From NCBI GenBank assembly GCA_013388745.1, contig JACAER010000016.1, forward strand, positions 248,001 to 312,000: a DNA stretch of 64,000 bases, given 5' to 3'. Below the pieces are notes generated by a model. The model was not told the DNA's origin. It saw nothing but the letters and a program-made list of their open reading frames with translations, and made no database searches. Shown here one piece after another: positions 63,920 to 64,000 of this stretch. The DNA is from Chloroflexota bacterium. Lineage in GTDB: Bacteria > Chloroflexota > Anaerolineae > Aggregatilineales > Phototrophicaceae. The position numbers and the translations under genes were made by a program. Every line of letters starts with the position of its first letter. The first letter of the stretch is position 1.

Positions 63920-64000
63920 CTAACTGCTGGGCACACGCAGCAGGATGGCGGTGATGTTATCGAAGCCTCCGCGTGTGTTGGCTAGAGAAATGAGTTTATC
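63920..64000 (-). CDS. C-terminal end of a PP2C-family protein phosphatase (partial)
   Basis: The minus-strand frame from 64000 gives DKLISLANTRGGFDNITAILLRVPSS and a stop. GGFDNIT-IL is the C-terminal metal-binding motif of PP2C phosphatases. The rest of the gene lies beyond the right edge. It would remove phosphate from Ser/Thr and is the head of the transcript leading to the J-domain/VWA and FHA genes. Confidence 0.75.
   Translation of the reverse strand, partial: DKLISLANTRGGFDNITAILLRVPSS

Overview
The window looks like chromosomal DNA of a Chloroflexota bacterium, probably of the Anaerolineae type. This rests on protein style rather than a marker-gene placement: secreted and membrane proteins with long Thr/Pro-rich TPT linkers, several LysM proteins, many Hanks-type kinase, FHA and VWA proteins, and frequent GTG and TTG starts. 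Coding density is very high. Genes often overlap by 1-4 bases (ATGA, TAATG), and several convergent pairs overlap at their stop codons. I saw no insertion sequence, prophage or CRISPR array.

Layout. 1-4.4 kb: the start of an unidentified gene, iscX, then threonine synthesis (thrB and thrC, divergent) and a plant-like cystathionine gamma-synthase gene behind a SAM-I riboswitch with two tandem terminators. 4.4-9.6 kb: a frameshifted SRPBCC-like gene, an anchored extracytoplasmic protein coupled to a GT-C type glycosyltransferase, radC, and a membrane zinc-ribbon protein. 9.6-17.3 kb: an FtsK-like protein without a recognisable P-loop, two lipoproteins around a tRNA-Pro(GGG), a coupled ParB-like/ACT pair, and a compact Nudix-DUF547-membrane protein-HAD-membrane protein series. 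17.3-23.1 kb: a minus-strand operon LysM, DUF192, LysM-M23 peptidase, GH31 glucosidase. 23.2-28.7 kb: DUF503, sucCD, a His-rich membrane protein behind a perfect palindrome, and rplU-rpmA-rpmE-tdk, in which L31 carries an extra domain resembling the RNA polymerase alpha C-terminal domain. 28.8-42.7 kb: ruvB-queA, a Ser/Thr kinase with an extracellular domain, a VWA-FHA membrane protein and a 2,534-residue RHS/YD-repeat protein, all on the minus strand. 42.7-50.7 kb: upp with a WecA/MraY-like transferase, then gapA-pgk-(Ser/Thr kinase)-tpiA. 50.8-56.1 kb: a DUF1461 protein, a membrane-fused spermidine synthase-like protein, a GNAT enzyme, and a moxR-DUF58 pair. 56.1-59.6 kb: a Roadblock protein, pyrG and an adenosine deaminase-like gene with altered catalytic residues. 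59.6-64 kb: hsp20 and a minus-strand signalling series running from a PP2C phosphatase (cut by the right edge) through J-domain/VWA, zinc-ribbon/FHA, a small protein and a PhoB-type regulator to a small Ras-like GTPase.

Two themes stand out. One is phosphorylation signalling: two Hanks-type kinases, a PP2C phosphatase and two FHA proteins, one kinase sitting inside the glycolytic operon and one just before the VWA-FHA/RHS pair. The other is cell-surface building: LysM proteins, an M23 peptidase, TPT-linker lipoproteins, an RHS protein and lipid-linked glycosyltransferases. The least ordinary items are the SAM riboswitch arrangement, the L31 fusion, the degenerate FtsK-like protein, the divergent deaminase, and the His-rich membrane protein with its operator-like palindrome. 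All functional calls come from reading motifs by eye; no database search was run.
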